Source: Leucobacter allii
GTDB lineage: Bacteria; Actinomycetota; Actinomycetes; Actinomycetales; Microbacteriaceae
Direction of reading: 5' to 3'
DNA length: 64,000 nt
Assembly (NCBI RefSeq): GCF_022919155.1
Contig: NZ_CP095045.1
Coordinates: 1,426,001 to 1,490,000 of the forward strand
Of this stretch, positions 20,349 to 30,089 are shown piece by piece (position 1 is the stretch's first letter; every line of letters begins with the position of its first letter). Under the pieces are notes generated by a model, which was not told the DNA's origin, made no database searches, and saw only the letters and a list, made by a program, of their open reading frames with translations. Made by a program: the position numbers and the translations under genes.

Positions 20349-21251
20349 ATGAAGAAGCGCACCCTGACCGGAATGCTCGCGCTCGGAGCCGCCGCGAGTC
20401 TCGCGCTCGCCGGCTGCTCTGGCGGCGCCGACTCCGGCGACGCCGCGGACGGCGGCGAGAACGGCACCATCACGCTCGGCTTCCTGCCGAGCTGGACCGA
20501 CGGCCTGAGCACGGCCTACCTGCTCGAGGACCAGCTCGGGAAGATGGGCTACACCGTCGAGATGGAGGAGCTCAGCGATGCCGGCGTGATCTACGCGGGG
20601 CTCGCCGGCGGCGACTTCGACATGTACCCCTCGGCGTGGTCCGAGGTGACCCACGCGGACTACATGGCGGAGTTCGGGGACGACATCGAGGATCTCGGCG
20701 CCTACTACGACGGCGCCGTGCTCACCCTCGCCGTGCCCGAGTACGTCGACATCGACTCGATCGAGGATCTCGCCGGCCAGGCCGACCGCTTCGGCGGGGA
20801 GATCATCGGCATCGAGCCGGGCGCGGGCCTCACCAAGCAGACCCAGGAGGTCGCGATGCCCGAGTACGGGCTCGACGGCGACTACGAGCTGGTGACCTCC
20901 TCGACCGCCACGATGCTCGCGACGCTGCAGGACAAGATCGACAACGAGGAGGACGTCGTCGTCACGCTGTGGCGCCCGTTCTGGGCGAATGACGCCTTCC
21001 CGGTCAAGGATCTGGAAGATCCGAAGGGCGCCATGGGCGAGCCGGAGTCGCTGCACTTCCTCGGCAAGTCCGGCTTCGCCGAGGAGTACCCCGAGGTCTC
21101 CGACTACATCGCGCAGATCACGCTCGACGACGCGGCCTACGGCGCGCTCGAGAGCCTCGTGACGGGCGAGGAGTACGAGGGCGACCCGGCCGCCGCGGTC
21201 GACGCCTGGCTCGAGGAGCACGCCGACGCGTACCCCGGGCTCATCGCCTGA
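20349..21251 (+). CDS. proX: Glycine betaine/proline-type substrate-binding lipoprotein 1
   Basis: 300-residue OpuAC/ProX-type binding protein with a lipoprotein signal peptide (KKR n-region, lipobox LAGC at residues 20-23). The mature part starts with an acidic linker and then TLGFLPSWTDG. Aromatic residues such as those in SAWSEV and LWRPFWAND are candidates for the tryptophan cage around the quaternary ammonium group. AAAGGAA precedes the ATG. It follows the permease by 82 bases, and a very similar paralogue comes next, so the transporter has two alternative receptors. Confidence 0.92.
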   Translation: MKKRTLTGMLALGAAASLALAGCSGGADSGDAADGGENGTITLGFLPSWTDGLSTAYLLEDQLGKMGYTVEMEELSDAGVIYAGLAGGDFDMYPSAWSEVTHADYMAEFGDDIEDLGAYYDGAVLTLAVPEYVDIDSIEDLAGQADRFGGEIIGIEPGAGLTKQTQEVAMPEYGLDGDYELVTSSTATMLATLQDKIDNEEDVVVTLWRPFWANDAFPVKDLEDPKGAMGEPESLHFLGKSGFAEEYPEVSDYIAQITLDDAAYGALESLVTGEEYEGDPAAAVDAWLEEHADAYPGLIA

Positions 21252-21271
21252 GCGTCTCCCGCCGCAGCAGG

Positions 21272-21334
21272 CCCCGCGAGGATCGCGGGGCGACGGGGCC
21301 CGTCCGCGGCGCATCGCCGGGGGCGGGCCCCGTC
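21272..21334 (+). terminator. Two consecutive strong hairpins between the binding-protein genes
   Basis: Hairpin 1 has 7-base arms CCCCGCG/CGCGGGG (21272-21278 and 21284-21290) with a 5-base loop; hairpin 2 has perfect 11-base arms GACGGGGCCCG/CGGGCCCCGTC (21292-21302 and 21324-21334). No T-run follows. They could be a partial terminator or an mRNA-stabilising structure that sets the relative amounts of the two binding proteins. Confidence 0.6.
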
Positions 21335-21413
21335 GTGCTGCGACCCGCACCGCACGGCGGCACGGCATCCGCACCCCCAGATCCGCACCCGACACCCGAC
21401 GAAAGGACACCGC

Positions 21414-22313
21414 ATGACCCTTCGACCCCTGACCTCCGCGATCGCCCTGGCGGCCGCGGCCGGCCTGACGCTCGCCGGCTGCTCCGCCGACGCCGCGGAC
21501 GCCGGCGGGACGAGCGCGTCGGAGACCATCACCATCGGCTACGTCCCGTCGTGGAGCGACGGGAAGACGAGCGGCTTCCTCCTCGGCGACCAGTTCGAGA
21601 AGCTCGGCTACGAGGTCGAGATGGAGTCGCTCACGGAGGCGGCCGTGCTCTACACGAGCCTTGCCGAGGGCGACATCGACGTCTTCGCCGGCGCCTGGCC
21701 GGAGCGCACCCAGGCGGCGTATCTCGAGGGTCGGGAGGACGCCTTCGAAGACCTCGGCACCTGGTACGAGCGAGCGACCATCACCCTCGCCGTGCCCGAC
21801 TACGTCGACGTGCGCTCCCTCGAGGAGCTCGCGGACGAGTCGGAGCGCTTCGACGGCCGGATCGTCGGCATCGAGCCGAGCGCCGGTCAGATGGAGCACA
21901 CCGAGGAGGTGGGCATGCCCGCCTACGGCCTCGATGAGGAGTTCTCGCTCGTCTCCTCCTCGACCGCGGCGATGCTCGGGACCCTGAGCGACGCGGTGGC
22001 AGAGGAACGTGACATCGTGGTGACCAGCTGGAGGCCCTTCTGGGCGAACGAGGTCTTCGGGCTGCGCGATCTCGAGGATCCCCAGGGCGTGATGGGCGAG
22101 CCAGAGGGCATCCACGTGCTCGCTACGGCGGGCTTCTCCGATCGATTCCCCGAGGCCGCGGAGTACGCGAGCGGCTTCGCGCTCGACGATCGGGCCTTCG
22201 GCTCCCTCGAGAACCTCATGACGAACGAGTTCGCGGAGGGCGAGGAGGCCGCCGCCGTGGACGCCTGGCTGGCGGAGCACCCCGACGCCCTGCCGGGCGG
22301 CCTGTCCGCGTAG
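21414..22313 (+). CDS. Glycine betaine/proline-type substrate-binding lipoprotein 2 (paralogue)
   Basis: 299-residue OpuAC-family lipoprotein with lipobox LAGC. It aligns along its length with the preceding protein (GYVPSWSDGKTSGFLLGDQF against GFLPSWTDGLSTAYLLEDQL; WRPFWANE against WRPFWAND) but has diverged, so it is an old tandem duplication. Specificity may differ, for example another betaine or choline derivative; sequence alone does not decide. An AAAGGACA ribosome-binding site precedes the ATG. Both proteins presumably dock on the same permease. Confidence 0.9.
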   Translation: MTLRPLTSAIALAAAAGLTLAGCSADAADAGGTSASETITIGYVPSWSDGKTSGFLLGDQFEKLGYEVEMESLTEAAVLYTSLAEGDIDVFAGAWPERTQAAYLEGREDAFEDLGTWYERATITLAVPDYVDVRSLEELADESERFDGRIVGIEPSAGQMEHTEEVGMPAYGLDEEFSLVSSSTAAMLGTLSDAVAEERDIVVTSWRPFWANEVFGLRDLEDPQGVMGEPEGIHVLATAGFSDRFPEAAEYASGFALDDRAFGSLENLMTNEFAEGEEAAAVDAWLAEHPDALPGGLSA

Positions 22314-22352
22314 GCTGGACGGGACCCCCGCGGACCGCACGAAGGAGCGAGC

Positions 22353-22880
22353 ATGGACGAGGCGTACCGCATCGAGGACCCGGCGATCGTCGAGTTCTCC
22401 GACATCCACCTCGCCGTCGTGCGCGAGACCGTCGGGTTCGCCGAGATCCCGGGGCTCTACGACCGGGCCTATCCGATGCTCTTCTCGACGCTCGCCGCTG
22501 CGGGGACGGCGCCGGCGGCGGCTCCCATGGGCGTCGTGCACGGCGGCGCCGGCGAAGCGCTCGATCTGTCCGTCGCCGTCCCGCTCGCGACGGGCTACGT
22601 CGCGGGACCCGGCGCACCCGCCGAGGTGACGGCCGAGACGATCCCGGGAGGCCGGGCGGCCCGGCTCCTCGTGCGCGGCGACTACTCGGGGATCGCGGCC
22701 GGCTACGAGCGGCTGCACGCCTGGCTCGCCGAGCTCGGGGAGACGCCCGACGGGCTCGCGTGGGAGCAGTATCTGACCGAACCCGAGCCGGGCGGCGACC
22801 CCGCAGGGAACGAGACGCTGATCGCGGTGCGCCTGCGCGACCCCGACGGTGCCGCGGTCAGCGGAGCAGTTCCGAGGTGA
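22353..22880 (+). CDS. GyrI-like/effector-binding-domain protein
   Basis: 175 residues resembling the AraC-effector/GyrI-like small-molecule-binding domain (SRPBCC-like fold): VVRETVGFAEIPGLYDRAYPMLFSTLAAAG at the start is split here as two motifs, VVRETVGFAEI and LYDRAYPMLF, followed by DLSVAVPL, IPGGRAARLLVRGDYSG, and a late WEQYLTEP. Stand-alone members bind amphipathic ligands or inhibit gyrase, but no DNA-binding domain is present and the ligand is unknown. AAGGAG precedes the ATG. Its last 23 bases overlap the convergent end of the next gene. Confidence 0.7.
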   Translation: MDEAYRIEDPAIVEFSDIHLAVVRETVGFAEIPGLYDRAYPMLFSTLAAAGTAPAAAPMGVVHGGAGEALDLSVAVPLATGYVAGPGAPAEVTAETIPGGRAARLLVRGDYSGIAAGYERLHAWLAELGETPDGLAWEQYLTEPEPGGDPAGNETLIAVRLRDPDGAAVSGAVPR

Positions 22881-24843
22881 GCGCCTCGGCGCGATCGGAC
22901 TGACCGGACGCCCGCAGCACCTCGATGAGCTCGCCCGCGGCGCGCAGGCGCGGCTCGGACTGCCCGGCGGCGCCGAAGCCCTCGTACGCCGACTCGAGGG
23001 ACCAGACGGCGCCGGGCAGATCCCCGCGCTCCCGCTGTACGCGCCCGGCCGCCCAGAACGCGTGGGCGGCATCGGCGATGAGCCCCAGCGCGGCGAACTC
23101 CTCCCCCGCCGCGTGCGCCTCCTCGACGGCGGCCTCGGGGCCGATCCCGGACGGCAGCACCGCGGGGTCGGCCGAGGCGACGACGCGAGCGAGGGCGTCG
23201 CGGAGGACCGCGCGCCGCCGCCGCCACGCCGTCCGCCGCCGCTGCGCGAGCTCGTCGCTCAGGCCCTCGGCGTCGAATGCGCCGTGCGCGGCGAGCTCCG
23301 TGCGCGCCGCGACGATCTGGGGCACCGGATCGGCCATGCGCACGGCGACGGGCGCCCAGGCCGCGAGCACGGCGACGCGCGCCTCGGCGTCGCCGCCGGC
23401 GGCGCGCAGCAGCCCGGTCGCCGATCGGAACGCCGCGTGCGCCTCCGGGTCGTCACCGCAGAGCGCGGCGCACTGGGCCGCCTCTGCCGCCGCGAGTCCC
23501 GCGCGCTCCAGCCACCCGGCCGCCTCGAAGCCGGCCGCCGCCGTCAGGTACGGCGCCACCGCCGCCGCGTACTCCCGCTGCGCGGCGAGCGCCTCGGCGT
23601 GCGCGAGGGCGGACTCGGGATCGGCCTCGGAGACGGTGGCCCGGCCGGGGGCAGGGACGTCCGCCGCGGGAGGCGCGGCCCCGGCGCCCGCGGATGCACC
23701 GGGGTCCGGCGACCCGCCGGGGCCGGGCGACGCCCCGGCTCCGGGGGCGCGCGGCCCTGCCGCGTCCCCCGAAGCCCCGAGATCGAGCACGCCCGCGCGC
23801 TCGGCGGCCCGCGCGCGTGCCGCCAGGCGGGCGTAGTAGTCGGTGCCGCCTCGTGCGTCGAAGGCCGCGACGAGCTCGTCGACGACCCCCTCGACCCACC
23901 CGCGGAGCTCGGACACCGTCGCGCGGCCCGCGCCGAGCCCGGTCGGCGTCTCGCCGCGATCGCGGTTCGCGGCGAGACCGGCGAGCACCCCGAGCAGGAA
24001 GCGCAGACGCGAGAGCGGGGAGGGCGCGCGCTCGAGCAGCTCGGCGTGCTCGCTGCGCAGGCTGCGCAGGGCGCGTTCGAGGTGACCGCCGCGCGCGAGG
24101 AGCTCGAAGCCCTGCCCGTGGGACTGGGCGATGTCGCGATCGGAGCCGTCGAGGCTCGCGAGCGCCAGGCGATGACTGCGGGCGGCGAGCGGCAGATCGC
24201 CCGCCATCAGCGCGGAGAGCGCGAGGGCGTGGCGGGTCTTCGCGGGTTCGATGTTGCAGCTCGCGTCCTGGGTGAGCCCGAGCGCGACGGCCTCCTCCCA
24301 GCGACCCTGCTCGGTGAAGAAGTCGACCTGCTGCCCGATGCCGCAGGCGCGGCAGTCGTCGAAGGCGTCGCGCGGCATGGTGATCCAGGCGATGCGCGCC
24401 CGCTCGGCGTCGGGGTCGCCGCTGTGCCAGGCCCAGCCGAAGCGGGACATCGCCACGGCCGAGGTGCCCGAACCGCGCAGCGCGAAGCGGCGCTCCATGT
24501 CGTCGAGCATGGCCTCGGCCTGGGGGCGGGTGATGCGCGGGAAATCGGGCAGATCCGCCGCGATCCACTTGAACTCCCAGAACAGGTTCCGCTCGTCGCC
24601 CGGATCGAAGAGCTCGGGGTGCGCGTCCCAGTGGCGGAGCGTCCGCGCGAACGCCACGAAGGCCTGATCGCCGCGGCCCGTGAAGGTGTAGGCCTCCACG
24701 AGGTCGAGCAGCGCCTCGGCGAGCTTCTCCTGCGGCCCCTCGGCCTCGATCCTGCGCGCCGCGGCCTCGGCGGCGGAGGTGCGCGCCGTGCCGTAGGGCA
24801 TCGCGCGGATGCGCCAGAGCTCCTGCGAGACCTCTTCGATCAC
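22858..24843 (-). CDS. Large helical-repeat (TPR-like) protein, partner of the Hsp90-family gene
   Basis: 661 residues, almost entirely alpha-helical and Ala/Arg/Glu-rich, with TPR-like repeats in both halves (for example AEALLDLVEAYTFTGRGDQA and AHAFWAAGRVQRERGDLPGA). A Gly/Pro/Ala-rich linker at residues 356-402 separates the halves, and a CRAC pair is at 164-167. The GTG start overlaps the upstream Hsp90-like stop (GTGA), implying coupled synthesis. TPR proteins are classic Hsp90 co-chaperones in eukaryotes; a similar partnership here is inference. No signal peptide or membrane segment, so it is probably cytosolic. Confidence 0.7.
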   Translation of the reverse strand: MIEEVSQELWRIRAMPYGTARTSAAEAAARRIEAEGPQEKLAEALLDLVEAYTFTGRGDQAFVAFARTLRHWDAHPELFDPGDERNLFWEFKWIAADLPDFPRITRPQAEAMLDDMERRFALRGSGTSAVAMSRFGWAWHSGDPDAERARIAWITMPRDAFDDCRACGIGQQVDFFTEQGRWEEAVALGLTQDASCNIEPAKTRHALALSALMAGDLPLAARSHRLALASLDGSDRDIAQSHGQGFELLARGGHLERALRSLRSEHAELLERAPSPLSRLRFLLGVLAGLAANRDRGETPTGLGAGRATVSELRGWVEGVVDELVAAFDARGGTDYYARLAARARAAERAGVLDLGASGDAAGPRAPGAGASPGPGGSPDPGASAGAGAAPPAADVPAPGRATVSEADPESALAHAEALAAQREYAAAVAPYLTAAAGFEAAGWLERAGLAAAEAAQCAALCGDDPEAHAAFRSATGLLRAAGGDAEARVAVLAAWAPVAVRMADPVPQIVAARTELAAHGAFDAEGLSDELAQRRRTAWRRRRAVLRDALARVVASADPAVLPSGIGPEAAVEEAHAAGEEFAALGLIADAAHAFWAAGRVQRERGDLPGAVWSLESAYEGFGAAGQSEPRLRAAGELIEVLRASGQSDRAEALTSELLR

Positions 24844-26789
24844 GGGCGTCCTTCCTCGAGGGGGTCGGGGGTATCGTCGGTCGTCGGAACCCCGCCGCTC
24901 CGCCGCTCCGCGCCGCCACGGGGATCCGGGGCGGCGAGTGCGGATCCGAGGAGCACGCCCAGGGCCTCCGAGAGCGCGTTCGACTCCGTCGCGCGCAGCC
25001 CCTCCCCGGCCAGCATGAGCGCCGAGAGGTAGACCGCCCGGAGACCGGCGTCGAAGACGGGGCCGGCGGGCGCCGCGAGGAGCCGGCGCACGAGCGCCGA
25101 GCGATCGTTGAGCACGAGCGAGCGGCTGCGCGCCGGCTCCGGCTCGGCGAAGGCGCCGAGCAGATCGGCCCAGAGCTCCGGCGCGGCGGCGCGCTCCCGC
25201 TCGAGCGCGCGCCGGTGCTCCCCCTCCGGGTCCCTGAGCAGGATCGCAGGCACCGATTCCGGGGCGAAGTCCCTGACGACGGCGTCGCAGTCCTCGGCCG
25301 TCAGCAGCGCCCGCGCGCGAGCGACGGCGCTCCGCAGTTCGTCCTCGCGGGCGAGGCTCGGTGTCGCGAGCACATGGGCGAGGTCGGCGGAGGCGAGTTC
25401 GCGCACCCGCCACCCGGGCCGTCTGCCGAGCCGCTCCATGAGCTCGGCGTCGTACACGTAGCCGGCGTTCACGACGACCATCCCTTGTGCGCGGGCGACA
25501 GCGGCGACACGGCGGTACGCCTCGGTCGTCGCCGTGTAGACGATCTCGCCTGCGCCGTCGTCGTCGCCGGAGCCCGCCTCCCGGAGCGTCATCGCGCCGT
25601 CGCTCGTCTCGAACGGCAGCACCTCCGCGACGAGCTCGAGCATCTCGGGGTCGGTCACCGCGAGCGCGCGGAGGGCCAGATGATGGGTCTCGAGCACCCG
25701 GCGCGCGAGCGCCGTCGGGGCGCGCAGCTCGCGCATCGCCCAGGTCTTCAGCTGCTCGCCCAGCGCCTCCCTGACCCCCAGGAGCACCTCGTCGTCGTGG
25801 ACCTGCTCCCGGGACGCGGTCGGCGAGAGCGCCTCGCTGTCGAGGATCGCACGGGCGAAGAACGCCCACTCCGGCAGGACGCCGTCGACGCGGGAGCCGA
25901 GCAGCATGCGCTTCATGTAGACGCGATGCTGCCCGGATCCGGGGGCGACCGCCTGCGGCAGCACGAAGGCGACGCCGCTCACCCCCGCGAGCGGCAGCGA
26001 GAGGTCGATGCTCGCGAGCGGCGTGAAGCCGAGCACCTCCTCGCAGTACGCCGCGAGGGCGCGCTCGCGCTCCGCGGGGCTCGCGAAGTCGGCGCGCCAG
26101 GGCAGGTCGGGCTCGGTGACGCGGCGCCAGCGCGCCGGATCCGTCGTCCCGCCCCCGCGGGTCGTCCGGTCGTCCGGCACGCGTACGGCGATGTCCACGG
26201 GCAGCAGCGACGCGTACTCCCGGGCGAGGCCGAGCACCGTCTCCGTGGCGAACCAGTGCGCGGCATCGGGGCGGGCGACGAGCTCCACCGTCGTGCCGAC
26301 CTCCACGCGGCCCGCCTCCGGGTCGTCCTCCGGAAGCTCCGACACCTCGAACGTTCCGTCGGCGCTGCCCGCCCAGCGGATCGCGGCCGCCCCGGGGACG
26401 CACGAGCGCGAACGCACGACGATGCGGTCGGCGACCATGAACGACGCGAGCATGCCGATCCCGAACTGGCCGATGAACGCCTCGCGCCCCGTGCCGAGCG
26501 CCGCATCGCGCTTCGAGGAGCGGCCGATGGTCGCGAGGAGCTCGGTCGCCTCGGCCGCGGTGAGGCCGATGCCGGTATCCGCGATGCGCAGCACCGGCGG
26601 CGCCCCCGGCGCCTCCTCGACGCTCAGGCGCACGCGCGCCGCCGCCCCGGGGTCGGTCTCGCATCGGGCGGTGACGGCGTCGACCGCGTTCTGGATGAGC
26701 TCGCGGAGGTAGACCTGCGGCCCCGAGTACAGATGCCGCGAGAGCAGGTCCACCATCCCCGACAGCTCGACCTGGAAGCGCTCGGACAC
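24840..26789 (-). CDS. Hsp90-family GHKL ATPase (HtpG-related, divergent)
   Basis: 649 residues with a recognisable N-terminal Hsp90 ATP pocket: catalytic-type E30 and N34 in LRELIQNAVDAV, D71 in IADTGIGLT, and the lid/glycine motif GQFGIGM at 107-113. The middle domain has YMKRMLLGSRVDGVLPEW and the SREQVHDDEVL segment, related to HtpG's LNVSRE region. The C-terminal dimerisation part is divergent and ends in a disordered Arg/Asp/Pro tail, so this is a separate actinobacterial lineage rather than standard HtpG. It starts with GTG six bases after the YbjN-like stop and overlaps the TPR-like gene by four bases. Confidence 0.85.
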   Translation of the reverse strand: MSERFQVELSGMVDLLSRHLYSGPQVYLRELIQNAVDAVTARCETDPGAAARVRLSVEEAPGAPPVLRIADTGIGLTAAEATELLATIGRSSKRDAALGTGREAFIGQFGIGMLASFMVADRIVVRSRSCVPGAAAIRWAGSADGTFEVSELPEDDPEAGRVEVGTTVELVARPDAAHWFATETVLGLAREYASLLPVDIAVRVPDDRTTRGGGTTDPARWRRVTEPDLPWRADFASPAERERALAAYCEEVLGFTPLASIDLSLPLAGVSGVAFVLPQAVAPGSGQHRVYMKRMLLGSRVDGVLPEWAFFARAILDSEALSPTASREQVHDDEVLLGVREALGEQLKTWAMRELRAPTALARRVLETHHLALRALAVTDPEMLELVAEVLPFETSDGAMTLREAGSGDDDGAGEIVYTATTEAYRRVAAVARAQGMVVVNAGYVYDAELMERLGRRPGWRVRELASADLAHVLATPSLAREDELRSAVARARALLTAEDCDAVVRDFAPESVPAILLRDPEGEHRRALERERAAAPELWADLLGAFAEPEPARSRSLVLNDRSALVRRLLAAPAGPVFDAGLRAVYLSALMLAGEGLRATESNALSEALGVLLGSALAAPDPRGGAERRSGGVPTTDDTPDPLEEGRP

Positions 26790-26795
26790 GCCGCG

Positions 26796-27284
26796 TTACG
26801 CCTCGGGCCTGACCTTCGCCCACGCCTCGGGGAAGGTCTCGTTGACGTGCTCGAAGAAGGCCATGCTCGTGTTGATCGTGCAGACGAGGTGCTGCATGAG
26901 CTGATCGTCGCTCAGTCCGTGCTCGTAGTCGACGTTGTGCTCGGTGTTCAGGCGCACGGCGCCCTCGTCGTCGCGCGCGACGTAGGCCTTCGGCCAGAGC
27001 TTCTCGGCGTTCCACTGGTTCGCGGTCTCCAGGGCGCGCAGGTAGTCGCCTTCGTCGAGCCGGCCGCGCCAGTAACCGCGGACGCACAGCAGTTCGTCGG
27101 AGCTCCCGTTGACGAAGAAGTAGAAGGACCCGTACTCCCAGCCCCCGCCGATGTCCCCGTCGCCGTCCACGGTGTACGACCAGCCTGCGCTCTCCAGCGC
27201 GGCCTTGATGCGGTCCTTGGAGAGCGGGGCGAGCGATCCCGCCGCACCGGGGGTCGGTGCCGCGTCCTTCGTGAAGAATCCCAT
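26796..27284 (-). CDS. YbjN/type-III-secretion-chaperone-like protein
   Basis: 162 residues matching the YbjN fold (T3SS chaperone-like alpha/beta sandwich): LSKDRIKAALESAGWSY, then FYFFVNGSSDELLCVRGYW, DYLRALETANQWNAEKLWP, and the acidic helix ending TINTSMAFFEHVNE. The fold binds hydrophobic segments of partners in secretion chaperones; in YbjN it is linked to stress and motility. I chose ATG 27284 (MGFFTKDAAP) because AAAGG lies about six bases upstream. First gene of the YbjN-Hsp90-TPR unit; its promoter lies in the 215-base divergent gap to valS. Confidence 0.75.
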   Translation of the reverse strand: MGFFTKDAAPTPGAAGSLAPLSKDRIKAALESAGWSYTVDGDGDIGGGWEYGSFYFFVNGSSDELLCVRGYWRGRLDEGDYLRALETANQWNAEKLWPKAYVARDDEGAVRLNTEHNVDYEHGLSDDQLMQHLVCTINTSMAFFEHVNETFPEAWAKVRPEA

Positions 27285-27499
27285 GGGCGTGCCTTTCTGC
27301 TGCGTCTCCCCCAACTCTAGGGGAGACCGTCCGCCGCCGGGCGGGATGCGCCGCGGTCGCCCGACCTTCGATAGAATGGGCGGGCTGACCTTCAGGCACC
27401 AGCGCGACGGCCGTCACCGGCCTGCGCGCGTCGACGCGGTGCCGTCCACATCGAATCCTCCGGTCCGCGCGTCCGCGGCCGAGATACGGAGCCCCACGC
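27285..27499. promoter_or_regulatory. Divergent region between the YbjN-like gene and valS
   Basis: A good plus-strand -10 element TAGAAT is at 27372-27377, giving valS a leader of about 115 bases. I looked for a T-box core and found none, so valS is not under the same control as ileS. Confidence 0.45.
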
Positions 27500-30087
27500 A
27501 TGAGCGCGATCCCCGACAAGCCGGCACTCGAAGGCCTCGAAGCGAAGTGGGGGCCGTCTGGGAGGAGCACGGCGTCTACGCGTTCCCGCGAGAGGGCGCG
27601 CGCGCGAGCGAGGTCTACAGCATCGACACGCCGCCGCCGACGGCGTCGGGTTCGTTGCACGTCGGGCACGTGTTCTCTTACACCCACACCGACACGGTCG
27701 CCCGATTCCACCGCATGCGGGGCGAGCGCGTCTTCTACCCCATGGGGTGGGACGACAACGGCCTGCCGACCGAGCGGCGGGTGCAGAACTACTACGGCGT
27801 CCGCTGCGACCCGACGCTCCCCTACGTCGAGGGCTTCGTGCCCCCGCACGAGGGCGGCGACGGCAAGAGCATCAAGGCCGCGGATCAGCAGCCGATCTCC
27901 CGCCGCAACTTCATCGAACTCTGCGAGCGCCTGACGCTCGAGGACGAGCGCCAGTTCGAGGAGCTCTGGCGCACCCTTGGGCTCTCCGTGGACTGGACCC
28001 AGAGCTACCGGACGATCGGCGAGGAGTCGCTGCGCGCCTCGCAGCTCGCCTTCCTGCGCAACGTCGCGCGCGGCGAGGCCTACCAGGCGCAGGCGCCCAC
28101 CCTCTGGGACGTCACCTTCCGCACCGCGGTCGCCCAGGCGGAGCTCGAGGACCGCGAGCAGCCGAGCGCCTACCACACGCTCGCCTTCCATCGGAGCGAC
28201 GGTTCGGGCGACATCCTCATCGACACGACGCGCCCCGAGCTGCTCGCGGCGTGCGTCGCCCTCGTGGCGCACCCGGACGACGAGCGCTACCGATCGCTCT
28301 TCGGCTCGACCGTGCGCACCCCGGTCTTCGGCGTCGAGGTGCCGGTCGTCGCGCACCACCTCGCGCAGCAGGACAAGGGCACCGGCATCGCGATGATCTG
28401 CACCTTCGGCGACGTCACCGACGTCGTATGGTGGCGGGAGCTCGACCTGCCCAATCGCGCCATCCTCGGCTTCGACGGCCGGATCATCGGCGACGCTCCC
28501 GAGGCGATCACGAGCGAGGCCGGGCGGGAGGCGTACGCGCGGATCGCGGGCAAGACGGTCTTCAGCGCGAAGGCCGAGATGGTCGAGATGCTCACCGCGT
28601 CCGGCGAGCTCGTGGGCGACATCCGCAAGATCACCCATCCGGTGAAATTCTTCGAGAAGGGCGACAAGCCCCTGGAGATCGTCTCGACCCGCCAGTGGTA
28701 CATCGCCAACGGCGCCCGCGACGCCGCGCTGCGCGAGCGGCTGCTCGCGCACGGCGCGGAGCTCGAGTGGCACCCGGATTTCATGCGGGTGCGCTACGAG
28801 AACTGGGTGGAGGGGCTCTCCGGCGACTGGCTGATCTCCCGGCAGCGCTTCTTCGGCGTGCCGATCCCGGTCTGGTACCCGCTCGACGCCGAGGGGAACC
28901 CCGTCTTCGACGCGCCGATCCTTCCGGCGGAGGACCGGCTGCCCGTCGATCCCTCGAGCGATGTGCCCGAGGGCTACTCGGCCGAGCAGCGCGGCGTGCC
29001 CGGGGGGTTCCAGGGCGAGGTCGACGTCATGGACACCTGGGCGACCTCGTCGCTCACCCCGCAGCTCGCGGGCGGGTGGGAGCGCGATCCCGAGCTCTTC
29101 GAGCTGGTGTACCCCTACAGCCTGCGCCCCCAGGGACAGGACATCATCCGGACCTGGCTCTTCTCCACGCTGCTGCGCTCGGAGCTCGAGGCCGGGCAGC
29201 TGCCGTGGCGGCACGCGGGCATCTCCGGCTGGATCCTCGACCCCGACCGCAAGAAGATGTCGAAGTCGAAGGGCAACGTGGTCACGCCCGCCGGCCTGCT
29301 CGCGCAGCACGGCTCGGACGCGGTGCGCTACTGGGCGGCCTCGGCCAAGCTCGGCACGGACGCCTCCTTCGACCCGCAGAACCCGACCCAGATCAAAATC
29401 GGCCGCCGGCTCGCGATCAAGCTGCTCAACGCCGCCAAGTTCACGCTCGGCTTCGACGCCACGGGAGCGGGAACGGTGACCGAAGCGCTCGACCGGGCGA
29501 TGCTCGCCGGCCTCGCCGGCGTCGTCGACGGCGCGACCCGGGCCTTCGAGCAGTACGACCACGCGCGGGCGCTCGAGCTGACGGAGTCCTACTTCTGGAC
29601 CTTCTGCGACGACTACCTCGAACTCGTCAAGGAGCGCGCCCACGCCGGCAGCGGACAGCCGCAGGCCTCCGCCGTGACGGCCCTGCGCACCGCGCTCTCG
29701 GTCTTCGTGCGCCTCCTCGCCCCCTTCCTCCCCTTCGCCACCGAGGAGGTGTGGTCCTGGTTCGCCGAGGGCTCGGTGCACCGCGCCGCCTGGCCGACGG
29801 CGGACGAGGCGACCGGGCTCGCCGGCCCCGAGGCCGATGCTGGCCTGCTCGGCCTCGTCGGCACCGCGCTCGTCGGAATCCGCGGTGCCAAGACCGCGGC
29901 GAAGGTCTCGCAGAAGACGCCGGTGACGCTGGCGGTGCTGCGCGCTCCCGAGAACGACCGCGCGCGGCTCGCCGCTGCGGCGGCGGATCTCGCCGCAGTG
30001 GGTCGGATCGCGGAGCTCCGGATCGAGGGGGCGGACGTCCCCGCGGTCGAGATCGGTGAGATCGCACTCGAGCAGCCGGAGGCCTGA
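27500..30087 (+). CDS. valS: Valyl-tRNA synthetase (apparent one-base deletion near codon 18)
   Basis: The class I synthetase shows HVGH in GSLHVGHVFSY, KMSKS in DRKKMSKSKGNVV, the editing domain (LIDTTRPELLAACVALVAHP) and the anticodon-binding domain. The natural N-terminus MSAIPDKPALEGLEAKWG starts at ATG 27500, but that frame is lost after the G run at 27549-27553; the rest, from AVWEEHGVYAFPREG to the stop, is one frame back. Restoring one base in the run rejoins W-G-A-V-W. Because valS is essential, a sequencing or assembly error is the likeliest cause. The restored protein is about 862 residues and lacks the long C-terminal coiled coil of E. coli ValS. Confidence 0.9.
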
Positions 30088-30089
30088 CC

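Noticed and set aside
27151..27499. In-frame upstream extension of the valS main frame
   Set aside because: It would overlap the divergent YbjN-like gene and the promoter, and has no homology-like start; the frameshift explanation fits better.
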